A DNA stretch of 52,690 nucleotides from JAWXCM01 sp034408745 (GTDB lineage Bacteria; Acidobacteriota; Terriglobia; Bryobacterales; Bryobacteraceae). The position numbers were made by a program, and so were the translations under genes. The notes below the pieces were generated by a model. That model did no database searches. It saw nothing but the letters and a program-made list of their open reading frames with translations, and was not told where the DNA came from. This document shows, one piece after another, positions 22,679 to 31,467 of the stretch. Every line of letters starts with the position of its first letter. The first letter of the stretch is position 1. The stretch is from the NCBI GenBank assembly GCA_034408745.1, contig JAWXCM010000410.1, forward strand, positions 1 through 52,690, read 5' to 3'.

Positions 22679-24102
22679 GCGAGTATTTTACGCGCCACCA
22701 CGCCGGCGACATCGGTCAGGCGGAAGTCGCGCCCGCTGTATCGATACGTGAGTCTCTCGTGGTCGAGGCCGAGCAGATGCAGCACAGTCGCGTGGAAATC
22801 GTGAATGTGCATCCGGTCTTCGACCGCGTGATAAGCGACATCGTCCGTAGCCCCATACACGAAGCCTGACTTCACGCCTCCGCCCGCCATCCAGATGGTG
22901 TAGCCGTACGGGTTGTGGTCGCGGCCATTGCCCGCTTCCGACACCGGTGTGCGACCGAACTCGCCAGCCCAGATCACCAGCGTGTCTTTCAACAGTCCGC
23001 GCGCCTTCAGGTCTTTCAGTAGCCCCGCGATTGGCTTGTCGACTTCCTTCGCATTCGACGTGTGCTTCTCATACAGGTCGCTGTGCTGATCCCACTTGTA
23101 GCTGTGCGTGCACTGGATGTAGCGCACGCCGCGCTCGGCCAGGCGCCTTGCTAGAAGACACTGCCATCCGAAGTCGCGCGTAGCCGGCTCGTCGAGGCCG
23201 TACAGCTTCTTTGTCGCTTCAGACTCCGACTCCTCCACACGAAACGCTTCGGGCGCCTGCATCTGCATCCGGAATGCAAGCTCGAAGGTCTGGATGCGCG
23301 CTTCGAGTTGCGGGTCGTTCGACCGCAGCGCCGCATGCCGCTTGTTGATGTTCTGCAGCATGTCGAGCTCATAGCGCTGCTCTTCATTCGAGAACTTCTT
23401 CTGCGTGAGGTACTCGACCGGCTCGACTTTGACTTCGTCCGTCTTCATGCCGGAGTGGCCGATGGCGGTCGCCTGATACGCGCCAGGCAGAAATGCCGAG
23501 CCGAAGTTCTTCGCGCCGCCGTGCGACAGCGTCGGCTTGATGGTGATGAAGCCGGGCAGGTTCGAATTGTCCGTGCCGAGTCCGTACACGCTCCATGCGC
23601 CCATGCTGGGGCGAACGAACGTACTCGACCCTGTGAAGGTCTGCAGCAGCGCTGCGCCGTGGTCCACGCCCTCGCCCACCATGGAGCGAATGACGCACAG
23701 GTCATCGACGCAGGTGGCGACGTTGGGAAACAGGCTGCTGACAGGGATGCCGCTCTGCCCGTGATTCTTAAACTCCCACAGCGGCTTCATCAGCGGACCG
23801 GCATCGCCGTCAGCGAACGCAAGCGGTCGCTTGAAGGGCAGGGGCTTGCCGTGGTCGCGGAGCAGCCGCGGTTTGGGGTCGAAGGTGTCGATGCTGGAAG
23901 GGCCGCCGTGCATGAACAGGAAGATGACGCGTTTGGCCCGGGCAGGGAAGTGGGACGACTTCGGCGACAGCGGGTCGGCCACCGCGGCCCGGAGCAAGTC
24001 CGTCAGCGCGAGGGATCCGAATCCACATGCCGCGCCGCGCAGTGCCGCACGCCGGGATAACGGCTTCTGTGTTTTATGGAAGAGCTTTTGAATCGGGTCC
24101 AT
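22675..24102 (-). CDS. DUF1501 protein (sulfatase-like fold), Tat-exported
   Basis: Leader SRRAALRGAACGFGSLALTD contains a twin arginine. FLFMHGGPSSIDTFDPKP with the early Asp and Gly-Gly, the central LDEPATRDFGWQCLLARRLA, and GEFGRTPVSEAGNGRDHNPY are signature segments of DUF1501. The 475-residue length is normal. These proteins are nearly always paired with PSD1 cytochrome proteins in Planctomycetes and Acidobacteria; their substrate is unknown, and the fold is related to alkaline phosphatase and sulfatase. It lies 9 bp after the PSD1 gene and overlaps the M14 gene by 4 bases. Confidence 0.9.
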   Translation of the reverse strand: MDPIQKLFHKTQKPLSRRAALRGAACGFGSLALTDLLRAAVADPLSPKSSHFPARAKRVIFLFMHGGPSSIDTFDPKPRLLRDHGKPLPFKRPLAFADGDAGPLMKPLWEFKNHGQSGIPVSSLFPNVATCVDDLCVIRSMVGEGVDHGAALLQTFTGSSTFVRPSMGAWSVYGLGTDNSNLPGFITIKPTLSHGGAKNFGSAFLPGAYQATAIGHSGMKTDEVKVEPVEYLTQKKFSNEEQRYELDMLQNINKRHAALRSNDPQLEARIQTFELAFRMQMQAPEAFRVEESESEATKKLYGLDEPATRDFGWQCLLARRLAERGVRYIQCTHSYKWDQHSDLYEKHTSNAKEVDKPIAGLLKDLKARGLLKDTLVIWAGEFGRTPVSEAGNGRDHNPYGYTIWMAGGGVKSGFVYGATDDVAYHAVEDRMHIHDFHATVLHLLGLDHERLTYRYSGRDFRLTDVAGVVARKILA

Positions 24103-24111
24103 GCGGTGCCT

Positions 24112-26814
24112 CTAGTCGACGTAGATAAATTCGTTCGATGCCATCAGCACACGCGCCAAACTCAGCCACGCGTCGTCGGTCGAGCGCTTTATTGCGAAAC
24201 TGTCGACATAGCTGAGCGCGCCGTCGATGTCCGACGCAGTGGCGTCGCGGTTGAGCACTCGGCGGTAGAGCGCCTGCACGCGCTCACGCTGATCGATGGT
24301 CGTCTTTGCCAGCTGCCCGGCCAGCGACTTCGCGCGTTCCTCGACGAATCCGCTGTTCATCATGAAGAGCGCCTGTGGAGCCACAGTTGTCAGCGTGCGC
24401 TTGCCCGATGTGGTGGTGGCATCGCCGAAGTCGAACAGGTTGAGCAGCGAGGGAAGGTTGGCTCGACGCAGTGGCAGGTACACCAGACGGCGCTTGTTGC
24501 TCTCCGGCTTCAGGCTCATGCGCCCGTTGCTGTTCTCGCCGTCGGTGCCGGTGCCCGACTGCAGCGTGCCTCCAGTGGTGTAGTCGAGCGATCCGTCGAT
24601 GGCGAGCATCGCATCGCGAATTTCTTCGACACTGAGACGCCGGCGCGGGAAGCGTGAGAACAGCTTGTTCTCCGGATCGGCGGCGACCGACTGCCCGGCC
24701 GCGGCGGCGCTCATGCGATAGGCGTTCGACAGCAGGATGGACCGGTGCAGTTTCTTCACCGACCACCCACTGGATACAAACTCGCTGGCCAGATAGTCGA
24801 GCAGTTCCGGGTGCGTGGGCCGTTCGCCCATCTTGCCGAAATTGTCGGGTGTGCGCACGATGCCTTCGCCGAAGTGCCAGTACCAGACGCGGTTCGCCAT
24901 TACGCGGGCCGTCATCGGGTTGTCGGGTCGCGTCATCCAGTTGGCCAGTTCCAGGCGTCCGCTGCCCTTCTCGACGGGCTTCTGCTCCAGGCCCGCGATG
25001 ACCACGGGAAACATTCTCGGCGCATCGATTCCGAGGCTGTTGTAGTCGCCGCGCACGAACACCTTCTGCTGAACCTGCTCGCCTTCCTGGACTGCGCAGG
25101 CCATGTCGGGCTCGGGCGGCGCGGCCTGCTTCAGGTCGGCGGCCTGCTTCCGCAACTCGGCGACTTTTGCAGTTAATTCCGGAGCCAGATTCTTTTCGCG
25201 TTCCTTCTTCGGTACTGACAACGGGCCCTCAACGTAGGTCTCGTAGAAGAAGCGATCTTTGGCGGGCTCGAAGTTGGGGTGGTCTGGCAGCTTCGTTGCG
25301 GGATTCTCCGCGAGCCCGGCCCGGAACTTCACGCGCCACTTTGCGAGTGACTCTGTGTACTCGTTGTAGTGCTTCGTGAAGGTAGTCTGGTATTCCGTTG
25401 CCACCTGGGCGATGTTGTCGTCGTTAGCCGCGTACCACTTCTCCAGGTGCACGCGAACCTCGCCGCGCGGCTGCAGGTACTTCACCCATTTATCGAGCAG
25501 CGCGGGGTCGAGTCCGTCCGGCTTCTCGCCCTTCGCGTAGACTCGATGAGCCGCCAGCATGTAGTCGGCAACGCGGGTCGCTGGCGTCGCCATCGCAGCT
25601 TCGATCTGCTCCTCGACCAGCGCATCGGACGCGGCGTTCAGGTTGGCGACGTGCCTCTGGTGTTTGTCGAATTGCTCCACCTGCTGCTTCGGAGAGAGCG
25701 GCGTGAACAGCAGCTGCGAGACGTGCGTGTCGGGATCCTTGAAGCTCTTCGTGCTGGCGAACATGCCGACCATGGAGTAGTAGTCGCGGGTGAGCAGCGA
25801 ATCGAACTTATGGTCGTGGCAGCGCGCGCAGGCCAAGGTGAGACCGAGGATGGCTTTTGATGTGACGTCCACCTGCTCGTCGTAAACGTCGTACAGCATT
25901 TTCTTTTTGTCCTGCTGCGCGATTGCCTTGGCTCCCAGCGCCAGAAAGCCCGTCGCCACAATGCCGCGGCGGTTCACTTCCTCACCTGGGGGAGGTGGCA
26001 TCAGGTCGCCTGCGATCTGCTCGCGGACGAACTGGTCATAAGGCATGTCGTTGTTGAACGCTTCGATCACGTAGTCGCGATAGCGCCATGCGTGGGGATA
26101 GCGGTGGTCTTCGTCGTTGCCGGTGGAATCGGCGTACCGGGCGATGTCGAGCCAGTGCCGCCCCCACTTCTCGCCGTAGCGCGGCGAGGCGAGCAGACGG
26201 TCGACCACTTTGGTCCAGGTTTCGGGCGACTTGTCGGCGAGGAAGGCCTCCATCTCCGCTTCGGTGGGAGGCAGTCCGGTGAGGTCGAACGTGACGCGGC
26301 GCAGAAGCGTGGTGCGGTCGGCGGGCGGAGCCGGGGCGAGGCCCTTCTCTTCCAACTTCGCGAGTACGAACCCGTCCACCGCATTCGCCGCCCAGGTCGC
26401 GTTCTTCACCCGGGGAACGGCAGGCTTCGAGACCGGCCGGAAGGCCCAGTACTCGCGGTCTTTGTCCGTGATCTGGCGCCCCGACACCTTCTGGACCACG
26501 GCACCGGGCCACGGAGTGCCCATGTCCACCCAGGCTTTCAGGGAGGCCAGTTCGGCATCCTTCAACTTGCCGCCGGGAGGCATTTTGAGCTTGCCCTCGT
26601 GGCTGGTGACCTGAAGCAGCAGAGCGCCGCCGGCTTTGGAGAAGCCTTCCGCGCTGGACAGATCGAGACCGGAGGTTTTGACTTTGGCGTTATGACAGCC
26701 CTGACAGCGGCCAACAAGAACAGGCCTGATGCTTTTCTCAAAGAACTCGCTCTGATCAGCCGGCTGCCCGAAAGCAGCGATCACCGTGAAGGCAAGAATA
26801 GGTAGGAAGCGCAT
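24112..26814 (-). CDS. PSD1 / DUF1549-DUF1553 planctomycete-type cytochrome c protein
   Basis: The 900-residue protein has a signal peptide (MRFLPILAFTVIAAFGQ), then one haem c site (RCQGCHNAKVKTSGLDL). DUF1549 follows (AVDGFVLAKLEEKGLAPAPP, FDLTGLPPTEAEMEAFL, RYGEKWGRHWLDIARYADS). DUF1553 is C-terminal (NWMTRPDNPMTARVMANRVW, FARRRLSVEEIRDAM-like region, ALFMMNSGFVEERAKSLA). It is thought to be a periplasmic redox protein for degradation of complex organics, partnered by DUF1501. Its start codon lies in the loop of a perfect hairpin (26801-26827), so translation may be controlled. Confidence 0.9.
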   Translation of the reverse strand: MRFLPILAFTVIAAFGQPADQSEFFEKSIRPVLVGRCQGCHNAKVKTSGLDLSSAEGFSKAGGALLLQVTSHEGKLKMPPGGKLKDAELASLKAWVDMGTPWPGAVVQKVSGRQITDKDREYWAFRPVSKPAVPRVKNATWAANAVDGFVLAKLEEKGLAPAPPADRTTLLRRVTFDLTGLPPTEAEMEAFLADKSPETWTKVVDRLLASPRYGEKWGRHWLDIARYADSTGNDEDHRYPHAWRYRDYVIEAFNNDMPYDQFVREQIAGDLMPPPPGEEVNRRGIVATGFLALGAKAIAQQDKKKMLYDVYDEQVDVTSKAILGLTLACARCHDHKFDSLLTRDYYSMVGMFASTKSFKDPDTHVSQLLFTPLSPKQQVEQFDKHQRHVANLNAASDALVEEQIEAAMATPATRVADYMLAAHRVYAKGEKPDGLDPALLDKWVKYLQPRGEVRVHLEKWYAANDDNIAQVATEYQTTFTKHYNEYTESLAKWRVKFRAGLAENPATKLPDHPNFEPAKDRFFYETYVEGPLSVPKKEREKNLAPELTAKVAELRKQAADLKQAAPPEPDMACAVQEGEQVQQKVFVRGDYNSLGIDAPRMFPVVIAGLEQKPVEKGSGRLELANWMTRPDNPMTARVMANRVWYWHFGEGIVRTPDNFGKMGERPTHPELLDYLASEFVSSGWSVKKLHRSILLSNAYRMSAAAAGQSVAADPENKLFSRFPRRRLSVEEIRDAMLAIDGSLDYTTGGTLQSGTGTDGENSNGRMSLKPESNKRRLVYLPLRRANLPSLLNLFDFGDATTTSGKRTLTTVAPQALFMMNSGFVEERAKSLAGQLAKTTIDQRERVQALYRRVLNRDATASDIDGALSYVDSFAIKRSTDDAWLSLARVLMASNEFIYVD

Positions 26815-26827
26815 CGGGCTTCCTACC
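26801..26827 (-). promoter_or_regulatory. Hairpin enclosing the PSD1 start codon
   Basis: GGTAGGAAGC (26801-26810) and its exact complement GCTTCCTACC (26818-26827) form a 10-bp stem with a 7-nt loop. In the minus-strand mRNA the loop is CCGAUGC and contains the AUG. The 5' arm contains the AGGA Shine-Dalgarno and the 3' arm encodes codons 2 to 5. It lies in the 24-bp gap after the upstream membrane-protein gene. Confidence 0.6.
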
Positions 26828-26838
26828 AGGATAAACGA

Positions 26839-28398
26839 TTACGGAGCGGGCTGGGTCTTCGCCTTGCCGCCGCCCGGGGACTTGCGCACTTCTTCGAAGT
26901 ACCGCTGGATGTAACTCTGATAGGCCAGCGGAATTTCGTTGCGATTGGTCTCAGCGCCCGTGTCGGCGTGCAGCGCCTTGCGCTCCGACCACTGCGTCTT
27001 CAGCTGCTGCTTGCCGGACGACACTTCCACCGACATCTCGCCCGTAACCTGTTGCGCGCGCTTGCCGAGAATCTCACTCAGCTTGCCCATTGCGGCCAGC
27101 TGCTGCGCCTCGCGAATCGCCTTTTCGCCGTCCTGCGAACCCTGGCCGCTCTTTGAGTTCTGGTCGCCGGGTTTGTCGCCCGACTTTTCGCCGGCCTTGC
27201 TCTTGTCGCCGGCAACTTTCTCGCCGTTCTGCGAATCGCCCTGCTGATCCTCGCTCGGCTGACCTTCACCCTGCTGCTTGCCCTGGCTCTGCATGCCCTG
27301 CTGTTGCTGCTGTTTGGCGTTCTGTCCCTGCTGATCCTGTGGATTTCCCTGGGCGGTCTGCTGCTGTTCCTGCCCTGGATTCTTCATTTTGTTCATCAGG
27401 TTGGACAGGGCGTCCTTCATCTTGTTCATCAGCCCGTCCTGGGAACCCGGCTGACTGTTTTTGGCGTTATCCGGAGCGTCTTTCTTCTGCCCCTTGTCGC
27501 CCTTCTGATCGGAGCCCGTATCGCCGGAGGCCGAATCGCTCTTGTCGCCCTGGGACTTTTCTCCGCCTTCGGAGTTCTCGCCCTCTTCCCCGGCCGGAGC
27601 TTTGATGTCCTTCACGCCAGGCTGCTTTTCGGGAGGCGCGGCTGAAGGATCGTTGCCGACGGCAGTGAGGTCCATCTCCTGAGTCTTCAGCCCATTTTCG
27701 ATGGGCACTTCCATGTCCTCAGGCGTCAGCCCGAGCTCTTTCAACTGCTGTTCCCAGCGCTCCTGAATGGCCGACTTCTTCGTCGAAGCGTACGCCTTAG
27801 GTTCGGGCTGGAACGGGTCGAAGGTGATATTGGCGAGCGGCGGATTCAGATCCATCGTGTGCAGGACGCCGTACCGGACGCCGACCAGCGTTCCGGCGGC
27901 GAACAGCAGGCCCGCGCAGGCATAACCGTACTTAGGGAACGACACGGGCATGGCGCGCGGCGCGTCTTCGGGTCGAATCCGCTCCTCGGCCTGCCGGGCG
28001 ACGATGGCCAGGAACTCTGGGGAAGCTTTCCCTTCACGGCAGTCGACGATGGTGGAGAGACGGTCTTCGAGGCCCAGGCGCTCGTCGACAACCTGCGCAA
28101 TGCGGTACTCGGTGAGGACGCGCTTGCGGGCTCGCCATAGCCCTGCGACCAGCGCGACGGCGAACAACAGCACGGGCCAGTACCAGTCGAGAATCTGGCG
28201 GCCGAGGATCAGGAGCAAAATCAGTCCGACCGCGCCGATTCCGCCGGCCACGGCCAGATATTCCAGCACCAGGTTCAGCGTATGCCGCTGCCTGGCGCGT
28301 TGCAGTAAGCTTTCGAGGGCGCCCGTGATGGGGTATCTCCGTTCCTGGTTAGCGGCTCCGGCGCGGGAGCACACTCTCCTGCTGTCATTATGATGCAA
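26839..28398 (-). CDS. Membrane protein with a very polar low-complexity linker
   Basis: Two N-terminal hydrophobic helices (YLAVAGGIGAVGLILLLILG, LDWYWPVLLFAVALVAGLW) precede EYRIAQVVDERLGLEDRLST and a third helix (YGYACAGLLFAAGTLVGV). That layout is similar to DUF4175-type proteins linked to MoxR/Bat clusters. About 190 residues of Gln, Lys, Gly, Asp and Ser runs follow (for example QQQQGMQSQGKQQGEGQPSE). A folded helical tail comes next (IREAQQLAAMGKLSEILGK, PLAYQSYIQRYFEEVRKS). The start is unclear: the ATG at 28398 overlaps the divergent gene, and a GTG at 28374 is possible. It heads the PSD1 operon. Function is not known. Confidence 0.6.
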   Translation of the reverse strand: MHHNDSRRVCSRAGAANQERRYPITGALESLLQRARQRHTLNLVLEYLAVAGGIGAVGLILLLILGRQILDWYWPVLLFAVALVAGLWRARKRVLTEYRIAQVVDERLGLEDRLSTIVDCREGKASPEFLAIVARQAEERIRPEDAPRAMPVSFPKYGYACAGLLFAAGTLVGVRYGVLHTMDLNPPLANITFDPFQPEPKAYASTKKSAIQERWEQQLKELGLTPEDMEVPIENGLKTQEMDLTAVGNDPSAAPPEKQPGVKDIKAPAGEEGENSEGGEKSQGDKSDSASGDTGSDQKGDKGQKKDAPDNAKNSQPGSQDGLMNKMKDALSNLMNKMKNPGQEQQQTAQGNPQDQQGQNAKQQQQQGMQSQGKQQGEGQPSEDQQGDSQNGEKVAGDKSKAGEKSGDKPGDQNSKSGQGSQDGEKAIREAQQLAAMGKLSEILGKRAQQVTGEMSVEVSSGKQQLKTQWSERKALHADTGAETNRNEIPLAYQSYIQRYFEEVRKSPGGGKAKTQPAP

Positions 28399-28446
28399 GA
28401 CCTGCGCGGCTGTTACGAACCCTGGACCGTCTGCGGTCTGACCATT

Positions 28447-30311
28447 ATGGCTGAGGCCGCTCTTACAGTCGCGTTACTGGCCGTGGCGGGAGTTCTCCTG
28501 TGGCTGGCGCTACGGCTGCAGTCCGCTCTTGCTCAGACGCTGGAACTGCGGCTTTTGGTTGCAAAACTGACGGCGAGAGTTTGGGAACTGGAGCAACGGG
28601 GAGTCTCGCCTGTCGCTCCGGCGCCGGTCTCCGACTTGACGCCGGTTCCGGTTCCGGGGGCCGTGCCGCCCGTGCGGCGCGACTGGGAGTCGCTGGTTGG
28701 CGCCAACTGGCTGAACCGGCTCGGGGCGCTGATGCTGGTCATTGGCATCGTCCTGTTTATTGGCTATTCGCTGACACAACTGGGGCCGGCGGGGAAGATC
28801 GCAGTCGGGGCGCTGACGGGATTTACGCTGCTGGGCGCGGGTGTCGCACTGGAGCCGAGGGCCGCCTGGCGAACTTATTCCTGGAGCCTGACAGCAGCCG
28901 GGTGGGCCGTCGTCTACTTCGTCACTTACGCGGCGCATGGACTTCCGGCCGCTCGCATCATCGAAGATCCGGCGGTTGGAACGGCGCTTCTGCTGCTGGT
29001 CTCCGGCGCGATGATCGCGCACTCGGTGGCCTACCGGTCTGAGCCAGCCACGGCGCTGGCCTACCTGCTCGGGTTCGTAGGACTGAACGTGAGTCCGGTG
29101 ACCGGGTTTTCGGTGGTTGCGAGCCTGATCCTGGCCGTATCGCTGCTGGTGCTGGCGCATCTGTTCTCCTGGTTCCGGCTGCCACTGCTGGGCAGCGCGC
29201 TGGTCTACCTGACCTTTACAGTCCGTTATGACCCGGCGGTGCACAGCCAGGCCGTGCTGTGGATTTACTGGGTCGCGTTTGAGACCTGGGATCTTCTGCG
29301 AGGCCGTCAGAGGTCGTTGTTCCTGGTGAATCTGGCGGGGTTCGCGGGCGCATCACTGTTGCACGGTACGCGGACCAATGTCGTCGACTGGCTGCCACTC
29401 TGCGGCGCTGCCGCGGCGGCGTACCTGGTGAGCGCAGTGGTCCGGCGGTGGACCGCGCCGGAGGAATCGCCAGCGGAGGGTGGCTACGAATGGGCGGCGA
29501 CGGCGGCGGCACTGTTCCTGGGCGGCGGGCTCGCCGACCGGTTTACCGGGTCCACGCTTACCTTCGCGCTGCTGTTCGAGGCGGAACTGGTGGTGCTGAC
29601 GGGACGGACGCTGCGGTCGCGATGGCTGGAGAATGCGGGCTCGGCGCTGCTGATCGCGCCGCTGATTCACCTGGCGTTCGATGCGTCGCAGGGGCGTGAG
29701 TGGACCCCGGCGGGCATCGCGCTGGCCGCTGTCCTGCTGCTCAACCGGTGGCTGCTCGGCCGTGGCTGGTACTCACCGGAATGGCCGCGATCCTGCTGGC
29801 CTTCGTCGGCCAGGACCTGCTGCCGGAACGCTGGATCGCGCCCGCGATTGCGGTAGCTGGTGCGCTCGCCATCCGCATCCCGCTTCGCGATTTCCGCTGG
29901 ACGGGGATTTTTCTTCTCGGCGTGGCATGGGTGGGTGCGATGGTCCGCAATGTCCAGGACCTCGACACCATCGGCACCGCGATGGTTGTGGCCGCCCTCT
30001 ACAGCGCAACGTGGGAGCCGGTCCGGATCGCCGCGACGCTGCTGGTTACCGTGTTCCTCTACAACAAAGTGCCGCCGCGACTGCTCTCGCTGGCCTGGGG
30101 CGGGGAAGCAGCCGCGCTGCTCGCCGCAGGATTCCTGCGAACGGACCGGATACTTCGACTCAGCGCGCTCGCCATCTTCCTGCTGTGCCTGCTCCGCCTT
30201 TTCGTCTTCGACCTGCGCGGACTGGATACGCCGAGCCGCATCCTGTCGTTCATAGTGCTGGGCCTGGTGCTGCTGGGCGCTTCGTTTGTCTACACTAAGA
30301 AGCTTCGCTGA
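28447..30311 (+). CDS. DUF2339 polytopic membrane protein, one-base frameshift
   Basis: MAEAALTVALLAVAGVLLWL begins the protein (an in-frame ATG at 28390 is also possible). A coiled region (LRLLVAKLTARVWELEQRG), a Pro/Val linker and WESLVGANWLNRLGALMLVI open the DUF2339 domain, with some 15 membrane helices following. Near 29755-29775 the frame is lost: one frame ends LLLNRWLLGRGW, and the continuation PWLVLTGMAAILLAFVGQ is in another frame to FVYTKKLR at 30311. Together they give about 620 residues, typical for DUF2339. Read as it stands, the gene would yield a truncated 469-residue protein with a wrong tail. Confidence 0.75.
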
Positions 30312-30313
30312 AC

Positions 30314-30713
30314 ATGCAACTGCAACTCCGCATCATTGTCGAGACGCCCCCCCGCGGGAGTGGACTACGGGCTCCAGAAAGGCAAAGGGTCCATTCACGA
30401 GACCGAGCAAAAGCAGCGGTCGACAGGTGGGGACCTGCACTTCGATTTCGTCGTCACCACGGAAGGCGGCGATTTTAGGGGGCCATATGCGCAGGGGCCA
30501 CGCGGCGGCCGGTTCATCTACATCGGTATTGGCACCTCGGCCGGGCAGTTCGACTCCATCTGGACTCGGCGTCTGAAGATCCCACTCGCGGACCTCCTCC
30601 CCGAGCCGGGCGTGAGCTACCAGGCTCGCATCCCAGGCACCGGGCGAGACGGCAGTCCGACTTGCGCGACCACTCGGCCGATTGGTGGCTGGACCCCCTC
30701 CCGCGACGTATAA
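30314..30713 (+). CDS. DUF5990-like small protein, frameshift in a C7 run
   Basis: MQLQLRIIVETPP starts at 30314, 2 bp after the DUF2339 gene. At a run of seven C (30347-30353) the frame changes; with six C it would continue AGVDYGLQKGKGSIHETEQK, then GDLHFDFVVTTEGGDFRGPY and FIYIGIGTSAGQFDSIWTRR, which match DUF5990. The full protein would be about 132 residues. Function is unknown. A homopolymer error or slippage during replication is the simplest reading. Confidence 0.6.
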
Positions 30714-30714
30714 T
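30709..30714 (+). promoter_or_regulatory. TATAAT -10 element, leaderless-type spacing
   Basis: A perfect TATAAT overlaps the end of the DUF5990-like gene and ends 9 nt before the lipoprotein ATG at 30724. No Shine-Dalgarno fits between them. No clear -35 (TTGACA) lies 16-18 bp upstream. Confidence 0.5.
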
Positions 30715-30723
30715 ACCTGCGCC

Positions 30724-31431
30724 ATGTTCAAACTCACGTTGTCGTCCCTGGCGATCCTCGGGTTGTTGACACTAAGCGGGTGCGGAGGTATTGGGCCGCC
30801 CACCGGGCCGGAACAGCACACGTCTCAAAGCATCGACCTGGACAAGACGGAACGCGTCCGGGTGGAGCTCAAGATGCCCGTCGGCGAAATGGAGGTTCGC
30901 GGCGGCGCGGCGAAGCTCATGGAAGGCGACTTCACCTACAATGTGCCGTCCTGGAAGCCCGAACTGAAGTATAAATCGAGCGGCGGTGTCGGCGACCTGG
31001 TGGTGGAGACCGGCTCCGGCAGCGCGAAAGGCGACGCGAAGAACCGCTGGGATCTGCGGCTCAATGACACGGTAGCGATGGATATCAGGGTCAACATTGG
31101 GGCGGGCGAGGCCAAACTGAATCTCGGAAGCCTGAACCTGAGCAGCGTGGAAATGGACATGGGCGCGGGAACCGTGCGGCTCGACTTGCGGGGAAATCCG
31201 AAAAAGGACTACTCGGTCCGACTTCGCGGCGGGGTTGGGGAAGCCACGGTGTACCTGCCGAAATCGGTGGGTGTCTCAGCGACGGCCACTGGCGGCATCG
31301 GGGAGGTCTCGGTAACAGGCCTGCGGAAAGAAGGCGATCATTACGTCAATGAAGCCTATGCCACCGCGACCGTGCGCGTTCGGGTCGACGTGAAAGGCGG
31401 CGTGGGGTCGATCAAGCTCATCAGCGAATGA
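30724..31431 (+). CDS. Lipoprotein with a toastrack/LiaF-like beta domain
   Basis: MFKLTLSSLAILGLLTLSGC is a lipoprotein signal with lipobox LTLSGC. The mature part is a regular ladder of strands with glycine turns: VELKMPVGEMEVRGGAAKLM, GDLVVETGSGSAKG, IRVNIGAGEAKLNLGSLNL, SVEMDMGAGTVRLDL, VRLRGGVGEATVYLPKSVGV. Such repeats are typical of toastrack domains (LiaF/DUF2154-like) of envelope-stress proteins. The family call is by pattern only. It has its own TATAAT promoter. Confidence 0.65.
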   Translation: MFKLTLSSLAILGLLTLSGCGGIGPPTGPEQHTSQSIDLDKTERVRVELKMPVGEMEVRGGAAKLMEGDFTYNVPSWKPELKYKSSGGVGDLVVETGSGSAKGDAKNRWDLRLNDTVAMDIRVNIGAGEAKLNLGSLNLSSVEMDMGAGTVRLDLRGNPKKDYSVRLRGGVGEATVYLPKSVGVSATATGGIGEVSVTGLRKEGDHYVNEAYATATVRVRVDVKGGVGSIKLISE

Positions 31432-31437
31432 GCCGCA

Positions 31438-31443
31438 TATAAT
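31438..31443 (+). promoter_or_regulatory. TATAAT -10 element upstream of an oxidoreductase gene
   Basis: A perfect TATAAT lies 24 nt before the ATG at 31468, with a GGGAGA Shine-Dalgarno in the leader. This gene would have a normal short leader, unlike its neighbours. The -35 region is not obvious. Confidence 0.45.
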
Positions 31444-31467
31444 GAAGGCGACTCTCGGGAGACACTA

